From assembly GCA_026184775.1 (NCBI GenBank), contig JANCYW010000010.1, forward strand, positions 310,001-374,000: a stretch of 64,000 bases of DNA, in the 5' to 3' direction. The position numbers and the translations under genes are program-made. This DNA comes from Cyanidium caldarium (lineage: Eukaryota; Rhodophyta; Bangiophyceae; Cyanidiales; Cyanidiaceae). Positions 39,154 through 49,009 of the stretch are shown piece after piece. Positions within the stretch are counted from its first letter, which is position 1; every line of letters starts with the position of its first letter. The notes under the pieces were generated by a model. That model had not been told where the DNA came from, did not search any database, and saw only the letters and a list, made by a program, of their open reading frames with translations.

Positions 39154-39734
39154 GCTGCCGTGTGCTGATGGATGACCAGTGTGCGTCCCGGCGCCGAGGG
39201 TGCAGATCGCAATCTGCGCCTCAAAGACACGCTCCGAACGCGGTCCGAGCTACACCGCCCACCCCGCGTGCGGGCGTCTCGGAGGGCGCAACGATCCGCC
39301 AGGCGGCGGGCATGCGGGAGAGATAGAGAGTCCGTAGGACACGATACCCATACATAACGACTTTTCGGAGCGCACTCATACCAAAGTGTCACTCTCTATC
39401 TTGACTGCCGCTCCCCGTGCCATGTCGTCGGTGAGAGCCACTTGCTAGAATACTCCGTTTGGGTGTCGAGCACCCTCCCGCACCACGACGGCAGTGTCAG
39501 TGCCCCAGAGATACGTAGCTGTGGCCACGTCTTTATCGTCCAGTGTGACTCGATCGTCATCCTTGGTGTCACACACACACACACACAGCACGCTCTGCGG
39601 AAAAGTCTGGCGACCGCGACACCGGCGAACGCCGTTGGCGGGAGCGCGGTCGGGCGCATCGGCAGCGCTCGACCGACCCGCGGCCGGAGGTGTCGTGCCC
39701 GAGCATGACCCGGTGAGCGGGACGAATCGAGCCC
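39154..39734. promoter_or_regulatory. Divergent promoter region, NDUFA12/APC1, with CA repeat
   Basis: This 581-bp divergent spacer carries a (CA)n microsatellite at 39570-39587. No conserved ORF or RNA gene is visible; the short frames across it are Arg/Ser-rich shadows. It presumably contains both promoters. Confidence 0.55.
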
Positions 39735-42700
39735 ATGGAATTGCGTCTGAGATGTGTATGGGATGAGACGGAAGCAGACGGAGCTGAAAATGGAGGAGTG
39801 GAGTGTTGGTACGTGGCACCGCCAGAGGCGCGGCCGTCGTGGACGGTCAGCCACCAGGAGGCGCTGGTGCGACGGCCGCTTCGCCAGGGCGATCCGGCCA
39901 CTTGCCGCCGCTGGGAGGGTACAGAGGTGGAGCGTGCACGCGACGCCCGTCCAGACGTGTATCAGTTGGATTGGCAGGCGGGTGGCGTGCGACGGTGGGC
40001 GTTTGCGGAGTCGGAGGTGGATGGCTGTCGCTTCCGATCGCACGGAGGGGCGACGGACGGAGCGCTCGGCGCGGAGGCCGGCGTGCGGGCGGCGAATTGC
40101 CTCAGGGATGCGGCTACATTTGCACGGTTTATACCGCTGGATGGCGCGATGGCGACGACGACGACGGCATCCACCACCGATCCGGAGGCGCCCACCGTGT
40201 TGTGCTTCTTGTTGGCACCGTGGCGATTTCTGCGCGTCTTCGACCCGGTCACCGGCCGTGTGGATTGCGTATCCCTGCCGCCAGTGGAATCATCTCCCAA
40301 TTCTGTGCTGCCCGCCAGCACCACCTCGGCAACCGAGGCGCGAGCACCACCGTCCAGCTTGACCCTCAGCGCGGGCGCGGCCGGGAGCACCTCGATGTCC
40401 ACCCAATATAAGACGGCGGCGGCTGCCAGCGACCGCACCAACGCCTCGCTGCTGCGCACTTCGCTGCTCTACGAGGCAGGCGCCACGGCGGCGCCGATGG
40501 CCGGCACCTGGCAGCGCATATCCTCGGTGCACGCGTTGCCGCTGGGAATCGTCCTGGAGGCGGTCGATGGACGCAAGTTCGCCGTGATGCACCCGTGCGA
40601 GGCACCGCGGGAGCTCGACGTGCTGCAAGTGGAGGAGCAGGTGGTGTTCACCTCGCGGGATATGCCGGTGCTGATCACCGAGAGGTGTGCGGCAGCGGCG
40701 GCGGTCCCCGATGGCCACAGCGGCGCCATTGTGGCGGTGTACCGCATCGAGTACGCCTCCATGCATCGGGGACACGCGGTTGGTGGTGCGGATCGATTGG
40801 CGTTGACGCTGATGTGGGAGAGCGGCACCTTGTCACACGGCGAGCGTTTCTGTAGCGCTTGCCTGGCGCACGGCGCGCTGGCCACCCAACCGCCGCTGCT
40901 GTGTCTGCTGATCGGTCGCACGCTGACGGCCGTGCGGCTGCCGGCGGAGACCGCAGACCCGCGACAGGCGGCGGTGGAGTTTGTGCAACCGGAAGTGCAG
41001 GCGATGGCATCGTTGGTGGCCACTCGCGAGCATCAACTGGATTTGTTGGTGGTGCCGACGGCATCCCATGCGACGGGCACGCCGTTGCAGCTGCAAATGG
41101 GGCGCACCTTGGTGGCCGCGGTGCGTGGGCCGCACGATCATCCGATCGTCGCGCTGGAGAATGCGGTGGGCGGTCAAGTGACCGCCGTGTTGACCGACGG
41201 CACTCGAGCCCGCTGGTCGGCCGCGGACATCCGCTCCAGGCTGTCCAAAGTGGTGCGCGACGTGTTGCTGGCGTGCGCATTCACGCTTCCCGAGGCGAGC
41301 GCGGCGCGTCTGCATGCGGAGGTGTTGGCGGAGTCGGCTCGAGTGAGAGCGCCGTCTCGACATCGTCACTCCATCGGCGCCCTGGATCGGACGTTGCAGC
41401 GGCTGGCTGCGGAATGCAACGACCGAGAAGGCGGTGTGGCCAGCGAGGGAATGACGGACATCACGGACGACTCGGAGAGGCAATGTACCGTGGGACCCTT
41501 ACAGCCGCCGCAGGACCTCCAGTGTGTTCCGCACTGGCTGCGACCGCCGGTCATCGCGGATGGCGCTGAGCTGGCGTCTACACGATCACCACGGCTCCAT
41601 GTTGCCAGCCCTCGCACCGAGCGCGTCGACTCGCAACGCTTGACGCTGTCGCCGTTGCGGCTGTCGACAGCGGGCAGCGGTGGGCACGGTGGTATCGCCG
41701 CCATGCAGGGCGCTGCCGAGCGCAACATTTTCTGCGCGGAGGTGCCGCTCGAGGCGGTGTTGCGCGCTGCCCATGCGGTGTACGAAGAGTACAAAGTGTG
41801 CGGCGAGGGTGTGTCGGTGTGGGGTGATTTGACGCGGGTGCTCTGTCGACTGGCCACGGCATTGGGACAGATGCCCTATGTGGATTACTATGCGCGGGAC
41901 CTGGGGCCGACGCTGTTTTCCGGGGCGGCGCTCTGCCAGACGCCCGGTGCTGGCAACGCGGCCACCACCGCCTCCGTTCCCTCACTGGGCGCGCCAGCAT
42001 CCCTGATGGAGTGGCTGCAGCACGTGCTGGGCGGCTTTCCGCACACCGTGGCCACCGCCGACCTCGGAGGCGATCACCAGGTCGCTTGCCCACTTTTCGG
42101 CGCGTTGCGTGAACCGGGCGTCTTCGTGCCGTCTCCGGTGGAGGTATCCCGCAAGCTGGTGGCGGTGTGGGAGAGTGTGCGCGCCGAGTGCTGCATGCAG
42201 TATGTGGCCAGCGATGCCAGCCTGCTCGACGACAGCATCCTGTCGCAGAGCTTCTCCCTGGACGCGTCGGCGTCGTTCTCGGTGACGGACTCGCGCGATC
42301 TGCTGCGGTCCTCGTCGCGCTCGTCGGGCAACTCCACGGGATCGTCGTCGGCTGCTGTCGCTGCTGCTGCCGCCGCCGCCGCCGCCGCCATGGCCACCAA
42401 CTTGCCCGGGCTGGCGGCGGCGCGACAGCAGGAGCGCACTCGGCGGCACCGCTCTTCGCAGCGCTCCAGTCGGCAATCGCACGGCCGTTGGCGTCTGTCG
42501 GCCTCGCTGCCCAGCGGCAGCGACCAGGAACTGGCGGCGGACGTGCTGCCGGAGGCATCGCGCGAGGCAGTGCTGCATCGCTTCGTGCTGAGCTGCGTGC
42601 GTGAAGGCCTCACCTTGGACATCATTCGACGGTTGTCGTTCGGGGTCTCGTACGTGCTGTCGTGTCTGTTGTGGGCGTGTCGCCAGTCGCCCAACATGTC

Positions 42701-45700
42701 GTGGCCGCTGGAGGCGTTTGCGCTGATCGGGCGCGAAGATGTGGCCACGGAGCTGCGCGGCGGCGATTGGCTGCCGCCGGCGGACCTCATCCCGCCGCCG
42801 GAGGAGCACGAGATGCAAGTGCTCAAGTCGGAGGGCGGCATGGTAGATATCGATAACGATGTCGAGGAGACTGACGCGGACGCGGAGCGAGCGAACGGCC
42901 TCAGCGGTGGTGACCGTGCACGCGTGTGGTGCGATGCGGTCGACCACCGAGTGGTGGCGGCGGCGGCGGCGGACGATGATGTTGGCGGTGAGCGGGCGGC
43001 GGACGACCGCCTGCCGTCGTCGCCTCCGACGGGCGCTGCCGGCGCTCCACCGTCTTTGCAAGTCGACGGCTGCGAAGTGTCCGACCTGCTGCCGTGGTTG
43101 CGTTTCAGCGCTGACCGCCGTCTGCACGAGGTTCAGCGACTGTTGCGTTCGTCGGTGAGCCGGACGCTGCGGCTGCCCGATGAGCCGGACCGCAGCGACA
43201 TGGATCTGCAGGCACTGCAACAGTCGCGGCTGTTGGAGATGGCGCAGCAGACGCTGGCAGCGCCGTCCGGCCGCGGCGCCTTCACCGCCTGGACCTACTG
43301 GCCACAGGATGCCACCGAGACGCTGCCGATCCCGCCGCTGGTGCTCTCGGGGCGCCTGCCTTTGAGCAACGCCCAGTTGCAACTGGACGCCACACCGCTG
43401 GTGCCGACCTATTTCGACTGGAGCGAATTCCACAACGGCGTCGCGGCGGCGCTGCGGGTGCGCCCTGGCGATGACGCCGGCGTGGCCGACGCCGGTTCGA
43501 CCGCCGCCGAGCCCCCCGGAGTCTACCATAGCGGTGGCCGCCGGCTGTCGCGCACCTGGATCTTGCACAACCGGCCGCGCACCGCCACCGCCAGCCACGC
43601 CGGAGTGCTGCTGGCGCTCGGGCTGAATCATCACCTGCCGGCGCTGCGCATCACCGACTGGTACGACTACCTGCTGCAGCGCCACCAACTCACCTCCATC
43701 GGGTTGTTGCTGGGGGTGGCGGCGTCGCATGGCGGCAGCCGGGACGCGCTCACCGCGCGCATGCTGTGCATGCACATCCGTGCGTTCAACGAGGTCGGCT
43801 TTGCGCAACCCGACTGGGACGTCCCAGCGCACGTGCAGACGGCCGCTGTGATGGGCGTCGGGCTGGTGTATCAAGGCAGCAACGACCGGATGATTCTGGA
43901 CGGGCTGCTGCAGGAGCTGTCGCGGCGATACGGGGCGGGCGCTAGCGAGGTGGATCGCGAGGCGCACGCGCTGGCGGCCGGTATGGCCATCGGATGGGTG
44001 GGGCTGGGGGCGGGGGCGACGCGCAACGCAACCGTGGAAAATGGGAGACGGTCGCGGCATCGGTTGCACGATGCACTGCTGCGGTTGATGCAGGGCGGTC
44101 GGCACGGTGCTGTCGCTGCCGTCGAACGGGCAGCAGCAGCAGCAGCGGCGGCGGCGGCGGCGGCGGCGAACGATCGGATGACCGTGACGGGCACGGCGGT
44201 CGCGGCCACTGCCACCGCTGCCGAGTCGCGGCCACGCACCATTCTGGAGGGTGAGCGGGCCCAGGGCGACATCAGCGGGCCGGGCGCGATTGTGGCGCTC
44301 TGCCTGCTGTATCTCGCTTCGGACGATGCGGCGGTAGCGCGGCAGGTCGGTCTGCCGCCCTCGCGATACGAGCTGCTGCAATTGCGGCCGGATCAGGTGC
44401 TGTTGCGGGCGCTGACGCAACCGCTGATCCTCTGGGATGCGGTGCGACCGACCGACGCGTGGTTGTTGAGCGCGCTGCCGGCCGTGTTGCAATCGGTGTA
44501 TGTGGAGGAATGGGGGAGGGAGACCGCCGTGAGAGACGGTGACGGGGATGATTCGCGTGCACATCATCGTCGTCGTCGTGGAGATGATTCCCGTCTGTGG
44601 GTGTGTATGCCCAACGACAAGGCGTTTGCCAGACGTGGAACGCCGTTCTCGACCTCGACATCGACCCCATCACCGGCCGACGATGACGATAGGGAGGTGT
44701 TGCGGATGTGGACGGCGCTGGCAGTGTCCGGGCTGTGTCTGGGTGTGGGATTGCGGTTCGCCGGCACCGCCGACGGCGACGCCCTGCACTGGCTCACCGA
44801 GCGCGTGCTGCCGCGCTTGCTGCACGATCTGCGAGCGCCGGCCGGTTCATCGGCAGCGCCGCTGCTGGAGATGAGCATCGATGCGGTGGCCATGGCGGCG
44901 GCGTTGGTGGCAGCCGGCACCGGTTACTTGCCGGTGTTGCGGCTGTTGCGGCGGCTGCGGGTGCGTCGCCATGCCGATCGCGGTTTCGGCAACCACCTGG
45001 CGGTGCACACGGCCATCGGCCTGCTGTTCCTCGGCGGCGGCACGGTGACGTTGAGCACTCGGCGCGAGAGCGTCGCCGCGCTGTTGTGCGCGCTATATCC
45101 GCGGTATCCGGCGGCGCCGACCGATAACCAGTACCACCTGCAGGCGTTTCGGCATCTGTACGTGTTGGCGATGGAGTCGCGCTGTCTGGAGACGCGCGAT
45201 GTGGACACCGGCACGCCGTGCCATGTGCCGGTGGAGCTGTGGCTGCGGCCGGCCGCGTCGGACGGTTCTGCAGGGCCCCTTCGGGTGGCGGCGGTCACGC
45301 CGTGTCTGTTGCCGGAGTGGTCGCGCATCGAACGCCTGTGTCTGCGCTCGCCGCGTTACTGGCCACTGGAGCTGCAGTGGGAAGCGGTGAGCGGCGGCGG
45401 CGGCGACGACGACGACGACCATCACCACCACCACCACCACCACCACCACCACCAGGCACACCCACCGTCTTCACGGGGACATGCCGGTGTGGCGCGCGGG
45501 GAACGGCGCATCCTGTATGTGAAGCGGCGGGCGGGCCATCTGCCGTATCTGCAGGACAAGCGCGGCACCAAGGGCATTCTGGCGCGTCCGTCACCGGCTG
45601 GCGGCGACAAGGCGCAGACGACGTCGGCGACGTCGACGCTGGCCGAGGTGGTGATGCAGTGGTTCTCCACCGACCCGCTGGTGACCGCCTGGGTGCGGTA

Positions 45701-46376
45701 TGGCGACGGGGCACGCGGCGCCACACCGTCCGCGTCCGACGACCCCGTGACGGCTTTTTATCGCTCGGTGCTGTACGATTGTCTGGCATGTGACAAGCCG
45801 GAGGTGCTGCCGCTGTATGTGCAGATGGAGTGCTGTGTGCGTGGGGCGCTCACCGCCGGCGAGACTGTCGGCGTGCAGAATGTGCAGCTGATGGAGTCGT
45901 TCGGGAGCAGTGGTTGGCGGCAGGTGTTGCAGTGGCCGCTGCTGGTGCAGCCGCGTTATCTGGCCGAGTGGTGGTGCCGCCTGCTGCAGGCGCTGGGAGT
46001 AGACGCGGCGATGGAGGCCGAGCGGGGAGCGGAGGGGGTCGTCGATGCGTTGCGGCCGTGGTGGCAACGCGGGCCGCGAGTGTGGTTGCGGTACGGAGAG
46101 GATATCGCAGCCGGTCGCGGTGGTGGGAGTTGCCGCGCTGCCTGTCGCCGCCTGGCGTTGCTGTTGCGCAGTTTGGACATCTCCACCTCTGCCACCGACA
46201 TCCCTTCCGCCCGGCAATGCATCGCTTCCTCCCCGTCCATTCTTGCGGCCGATGCCGTGTTCATCGCGCTACAGGCCGATCGACCCGCCACCACCGTCAC
46301 CGCCTACCGTCGACCCACGCTGGCGCTATTGCGCCACCTGTTTCCGTGCTCCACCTCCTCGCCTACGCCTCGGTAA
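39735..46376 (+). CDS. APC1: Anaphase-promoting complex subunit 1
   Basis: Largest scaffold subunit of the APC/C ubiquitin ligase, in the nucleus. The 2213-residue product has an N-terminal beta-propeller-like half with many low-complexity insertions. The proteasome/cyclosome (PC) repeat region runs from about 1280 to 1790: SHAGVLLALGLNHHLPAL, TSIGLLLGVAASHGGS, VQTAAVMGVGLVYQGSNDR and EAHALAAGMAIGWVGLG, which match APC1/TSG24. A C-terminal beta-rich domain with WLRP and GRRAGHLPYLQDK-like blocks follows. Odd features are Ala runs near 875-885 and 1465-1478, and an 11-His run (1896-1906) after an Asp run. The ATG at 39735 is the first in frame and no intron is needed. Confidence 0.95.
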   Translation: MELRLRCVWDETEADGAENGGVECWYVAPPEARPSWTVSHQEALVRRPLRQGDPATCRRWEGTEVERARDARPDVYQLDWQAGGVRRWAFAESEVDGCRFRSHGGATDGALGAEAGVRAANCLRDAATFARFIPLDGAMATTTTASTTDPEAPTVLCFLLAPWRFLRVFDPVTGRVDCVSLPPVESSPNSVLPASTTSATEARAPPSSLTLSAGAAGSTSMSTQYKTAAAASDRTNASLLRTSLLYEAGATAAPMAGTWQRISSVHALPLGIVLEAVDGRKFAVMHPCEAPRELDVLQVEEQVVFTSRDMPVLITERCAAAAAVPDGHSGAIVAVYRIEYASMHRGHAVGGADRLALTLMWESGTLSHGERFCSACLAHGALATQPPLLCLLIGRTLTAVRLPAETADPRQAAVEFVQPEVQAMASLVATREHQLDLLVVPTASHATGTPLQLQMGRTLVAAVRGPHDHPIVALENAVGGQVTAVLTDGTRARWSAADIRSRLSKVVRDVLLACAFTLPEASAARLHAEVLAESARVRAPSRHRHSIGALDRTLQRLAAECNDREGGVASEGMTDITDDSERQCTVGPLQPPQDLQCVPHWLRPPVIADGAELASTRSPRLHVASPRTERVDSQRLTLSPLRLSTAGSGGHGGIAAMQGAAERNIFCAEVPLEAVLRAAHAVYEEYKVCGEGVSVWGDLTRVLCRLATALGQMPYVDYYARDLGPTLFSGAALCQTPGAGNAATTASVPSLGAPASLMEWLQHVLGGFPHTVATADLGGDHQVACPLFGALREPGVFVPSPVEVSRKLVAVWESVRAECCMQYVASDASLLDDSILSQSFSLDASASFSVTDSRDLLRSSSRSSGNSTGSSSAAVAAAAAAAAAAMATNLPGLAAARQQERTRRHRSSQRSSRQSHGRWRLSASLPSGSDQELAADVLPEASREAVLHRFVLSCVREGLTLDIIRRLSFGVSYVLSCLLWACRQSPNMSWPLEAFALIGREDVATELRGGDWLPPADLIPPPEEHEMQVLKSEGGMVDIDNDVEETDADAERANGLSGGDRARVWCDAVDHRVVAAAAADDDVGGERAADDRLPSSPPTGAAGAPPSLQVDGCEVSDLLPWLRFSADRRLHEVQRLLRSSVSRTLRLPDEPDRSDMDLQALQQSRLLEMAQQTLAAPSGRGAFTAWTYWPQDATETLPIPPLVLSGRLPLSNAQLQLDATPLVPTYFDWSEFHNGVAAALRVRPGDDAGVADAGSTAAEPPGVYHSGGRRLSRTWILHNRPRTATASHAGVLLALGLNHHLPALRITDWYDYLLQRHQLTSIGLLLGVAASHGGSRDALTARMLCMHIRAFNEVGFAQPDWDVPAHVQTAAVMGVGLVYQGSNDRMILDGLLQELSRRYGAGASEVDREAHALAAGMAIGWVGLGAGATRNATVENGRRSRHRLHDALLRLMQGGRHGAVAAVERAAAAAAAAAAAAANDRMTVTGTAVAATATAAESRPRTILEGERAQGDISGPGAIVALCLLYLASDDAAVARQVGLPPSRYELLQLRPDQVLLRALTQPLILWDAVRPTDAWLLSALPAVLQSVYVEEWGRETAVRDGDGDDSRAHHRRRRGDDSRLWVCMPNDKAFARRGTPFSTSTSTPSPADDDDREVLRMWTALAVSGLCLGVGLRFAGTADGDALHWLTERVLPRLLHDLRAPAGSSAAPLLEMSIDAVAMAAALVAAGTGYLPVLRLLRRLRVRRHADRGFGNHLAVHTAIGLLFLGGGTVTLSTRRESVAALLCALYPRYPAAPTDNQYHLQAFRHLYVLAMESRCLETRDVDTGTPCHVPVELWLRPAASDGSAGPLRVAAVTPCLLPEWSRIERLCLRSPRYWPLELQWEAVSGGGGDDDDDHHHHHHHHHHHQAHPPSSRGHAGVARGERRILYVKRRAGHLPYLQDKRGTKGILARPSPAGGDKAQTTSATSTLAEVVMQWFSTDPLVTAWVRYGDGARGATPSASDDPVTAFYRSVLYDCLACDKPEVLPLYVQMECCVRGALTAGETVGVQNVQLMESFGSSGWRQVLQWPLLVQPRYLAEWWCRLLQALGVDAAMEAERGAEGVVDALRPWWQRGPRVWLRYGEDIAAGRGGGSCRAACRRLALLLRSLDISTSATDIPSARQCIASSPSILAADAVFIALQADRPATTVTAYRRPTLALLRHLFPCSTSSPTPR
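45420..45452 (+). repeat. (CAC)n tract encoding an 11-histidine run in APC1
   Basis: Eleven consecutive His codons, nearly all CAC, follow a run of Asp codons inside APC1. It is a simple trinucleotide expansion kept in frame, in a loop that other APC1 proteins lack. Confidence 0.9.
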
Positions 46377-46397
46377 ACCCGCTGACCCAATGAACCT

Positions 46398-47966
46398 TCA
46401 CGGGACGGACGGACGGTTGGCGTCGGCCGCCATGGAACGCGGCGTGGCCGACGGCGCCGCCCGCATGCCCAGCGCCCGCGCCTCCGCCTCCGCATCGGGG
46501 TACCAGTGCTCGCGGCCGCGCACCAGCCGCACCGACCGAATGCGATCGCCCGGCTGCAACTGCCGAAAGAAGCTGGCGGCGTGCTCGTCTATCACATACC
46601 CGAACGCCGCGTACGTGCCGGTGAACACGTTGCCGGAGCGGTTGGTGGCGGCCACCGAGCGCGAATCCAGGGTGAACGCGAAAAATGCGTCCGCGGCGTC
46701 GTTCACGTCGTCTTCGGAGTGCGCCATGGCCAACGAGCCGAACGGCGCGATCGGCAGCACCGGCTGCTCGCCGCCTACGCCCACCATGTCCAGCGACTCG
46801 CCGTACAGTGGTGCGGACTCGCCGTCGAGCAGGATCTCCAACGGCAGCCGGCGAATCGCCGCGGCCGAGGAGGAGGCGGAGGCGCGCGCATCGGCAAACA
46901 GTACGAAGAGACCGCGTTCGGCGGTGGCCACCGGCATGCCGTCGAAATGTCGTCGTTGCACCAAGTCCACGAAATGGCCCGCGGTGAGCGGTGCGGACCA
47001 CCCGTCCAACACCGCGGTCACCATTTGTTGGCCGCCTAGCGATCGGCCGGTGGTGTCGTCGACAAAGGCGGTGGTGGTGCCGGAGCTCTTCTCCAGCGTC
47101 AATTCCACGGTGGCCCGACCGCGGAGTCGCGGATACGCGTCGTACTTGCGGGGAATGCGGAACGGCACGCCGCGGATGCTCATCTCCTCCAGCCGCGACA
47201 CCGCATCGAGCGCTTGCTGACGAAAGTGCTCGGCGACGGCGCGTTGCGTGTTGGACACGGTCGACGAGGTGGCCGCCGCGTTCGGTCCCAATGGCCATCT
47301 CGGCAGGCGCGCGCGCCATCGGGACATCTCCATCAACAGCTGTTCCAGCTCGGTCTCAGTGGTGCGCAGGTACTCGGTGGCTTGCGTGGGATGGCTCAGG
47401 CCGCCGCTCTCCGCCAGAATGTCCAGTCGGTGTTGTTGCACGGTGCGGACGGCGTGCTCGATATGCCGCAAGGCGGCGCGTAGGCCGCTGCGCAGCACGC
47501 CGCGCGTCTGCAACTCCAAACCGGCTTCTTCCAGGTCGCGCTGAACGATCCGTAACGGCGAATCGGAGGGCACCGGCAGCGCCCACCGGAGGACGGCCTC
47601 GGCGTCGGTGACCACATACCGCCGCAGCAGGGTATTCTCCGAGAGGATGGATTTCTTGGTGGTTTTCGCGCCGACCGTCCGAGCGAACTCCGCGGTGAGC
47701 GCGTCCGGTGTATCGATGGCCAGCGCCGGCGGCGGTGCGGGGCCGAACAGGACGGTGAGCAGCGTGGCGGTGAACAGCAGGGTGTGGGAGAGTAAACGGC
47801 CGGTCGACGACGGTGGTGCATTCCATGGTCGGCGCCCGATGGGCGCCCGTCGTTGTCGCAGGTTGCATCGCCAACGACGCAGCGGAGGCGGGCCTTTTCG
47901 GCGAGAGCGGCAACGCCGCGCTCCCCACAACGCGCCGGGTGCCGCTGTGAGCGCAAACGCCACCAT
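46398..47966 (-). CDS. CYP38: Thylakoid-lumen immunophilin CYP38/TLP40-like
   Basis: Lumenal cyclophilin-like protein needed in plants for photosystem II assembly. The 522-residue product has a bipartite presequence: MVAFALTAAPGALWG at the start, then a hydrophobic lumen signal (LLSHTLLFTATLLTVLFG) ending in an ALA cleavage site. The helical N-terminal domain (FARTVGAKTTKKSILSENT, LLRRYVVTDAEAVLRWALP) and the C-terminal cyclophilin fold (TAGHFVDLVQRRHFDGMPV, GSLAMAHS, TGTYAAFGYVIDE) follow. Catalytic-loop residues of active cyclophilins are poorly kept, as known for CYP38. An ATG at 48038 is an alternative start; 47966 gives the Phe-type transit peptide. Confidence 0.93.
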   Translation of the reverse strand: MVAFALTAAPGALWGARRCRSRRKGPPPLRRWRCNLRQRRAPIGRRPWNAPPSSTGRLLSHTLLFTATLLTVLFGPAPPPALAIDTPDALTAEFARTVGAKTTKKSILSENTLLRRYVVTDAEAVLRWALPVPSDSPLRIVQRDLEEAGLELQTRGVLRSGLRAALRHIEHAVRTVQQHRLDILAESGGLSHPTQATEYLRTTETELEQLLMEMSRWRARLPRWPLGPNAAATSSTVSNTQRAVAEHFRQQALDAVSRLEEMSIRGVPFRIPRKYDAYPRLRGRATVELTLEKSSGTTTAFVDDTTGRSLGGQQMVTAVLDGWSAPLTAGHFVDLVQRRHFDGMPVATAERGLFVLFADARASASSSAAAIRRLPLEILLDGESAPLYGESLDMVGVGGEQPVLPIAPFGSLAMAHSEDDVNDAADAFFAFTLDSRSVAATNRSGNVFTGTYAAFGYVIDEHAASFFRQLQPGDRIRSVRLVRGREHWYPDAEAEARALGMRAAPSATPRSMAADANRPSVP

Positions 47967-48307
47967 AGGGTCCGGCGAGCGGTCGGCGTGCTGGTAAGCG
48001 ATGCAGTCAGTTGTGGAGCAGCGACGGTGACCGTTCATCGGTTGTACTGCCGGCGGGGACCTTTCCGGGTTGCACAGCGAAAGCGCGCATGCCGAGCCGA
48101 CCGCACGCGAGATGAGAGAGGGAGCGCGCGCGTCCGCGCGTCGAGGTACCGAAATGACCCTGAATGTCTCATATGGAGGAAGACGGGGAGGGAATGCGTC
48201 GCGTTGGGCATTCCCGAATGCGCCCGCACACACGGTGTGTGCCTTCGCGCGCCTCCGAGCGATCGGCTCGAGTGGAACACCTGCCACCTTTTCGACCTCA
48301 CCACCCT
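47967..48307. promoter_or_regulatory. Divergent promoter region, CYP38/small helical protein
   Basis: This 341-bp spacer lies between the two chosen starts. The opposite frame is open to an ATG at 48164, but the added residues look noncoding. No RNA gene or repeat is seen. Confidence 0.45.
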
Positions 48308-48853
48308 ATGGACAGCGCGTCGAGCCGGTTGCACTACGCGGAGACCTACCTCAAACGCTCCTCCGACTCGTCCCGCACGCTGCAGCTGTACGTTAACGGT
48401 GCGCTGCGGGTGCTCGAGGCGGAACGTTTGGGCGTACAGGACGCCGCGGCGTTGGCGGCTGCCGCCGAGTGGGAAGCGGCCGGCGCCGCTTTGGAAGCGG
48501 CCCTGCGCCAACTGCAGCGATTGCTGCAGGGTATCTCGGCAGACGACGGCTTGCGGCCCAGCCTGGAGCGGGACTGGGCGTGCAAGCGGCGCATCGTGGA
48601 GGCGGTGACGGATTTATGTCGCGGTCCCGACGCGCGTGCGGCGCTGGTAGTGGTCATCAGCGTGTGGGCGGAATCGGTGCACGTCGACCGCCGCCAACTG
48701 GAAACACACCAATTGCGGGCGTTGACCGCGCACGACACGCTCAACCGCCGCGATGGACCGTCGCGGCAACGACAACATACCCTTGACACGTCCTCTCCAT
48801 CCGCCAAGCCCACCGCCGAATCGCCGGCGCTCACCTACTTGCGCGGCACTTGA
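48308..48853 (+). CDS. Small helical protein of unknown function
   Basis: Not recognised. The 181-residue product is largely alpha-helical, with Ala/Leu-rich amphipathic segments (LYVNGALRVLEAERLG, AALEAALRQLQRLLQG, ACKRRIVEAVTDLC). A polar Ser/Thr/Pro tail ends ALTYLRGT. The last nine codons and stop lie inside copy 1 of a 93-bp tandem duplication. An ATG at 48164 is an alternative start. It is convergent with the dehydrogenase gene. Confidence 0.65.
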   Translation: MDSASSRLHYAETYLKRSSDSSRTLQLYVNGALRVLEAERLGVQDAAALAAAAEWEAAGAALEAALRQLQRLLQGISADDGLRPSLERDWACKRRIVEAVTDLCRGPDARAALVVVISVWAESVHVDRRQLETHQLRALTAHDTLNRRDGPSRQRQHTLDTSSPSAKPTAESPALTYLRGT

Positions 48854-49009
48854 TACGCCGCCCCGCTCCATACCGCATCAGCACGTATTTCAGGCTGGTA
48901 TACGAATCCAAACCCGTCGGCGCTCACCTACTTGCGCGGCACTTGATACGCCGCCCCGCTCAATACCGCATCAGCACGTATTTCAGGTTGGTATACGAAT
49001 CCAAACCGT
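48825..49009. repeat. 93-bp tandem duplication joining two convergent gene ends
   Basis: Copy 1 is 48825-48917 and copy 2 is 48918-49009. They differ by a C/A change (ctccatacc against ctcaatacc), a C/T change (caggctggt against caggttggt) and one missing C near the end. Copy 1 contains the last codons and stop of the small helical protein gene; copy 2 contains the last codons and stop of the dehydrogenase on the other strand. Each copy also carries a second, unused version of the neighbour's end. The few differences suggest a recent event. Confidence 0.95.

Noticed and set aside
41982-44567. 861-residue frame antisense to APC1
   Set aside because: Same cause: it mirrors the strongly conserved PC-repeat coding region and has biased, unstructured composition.
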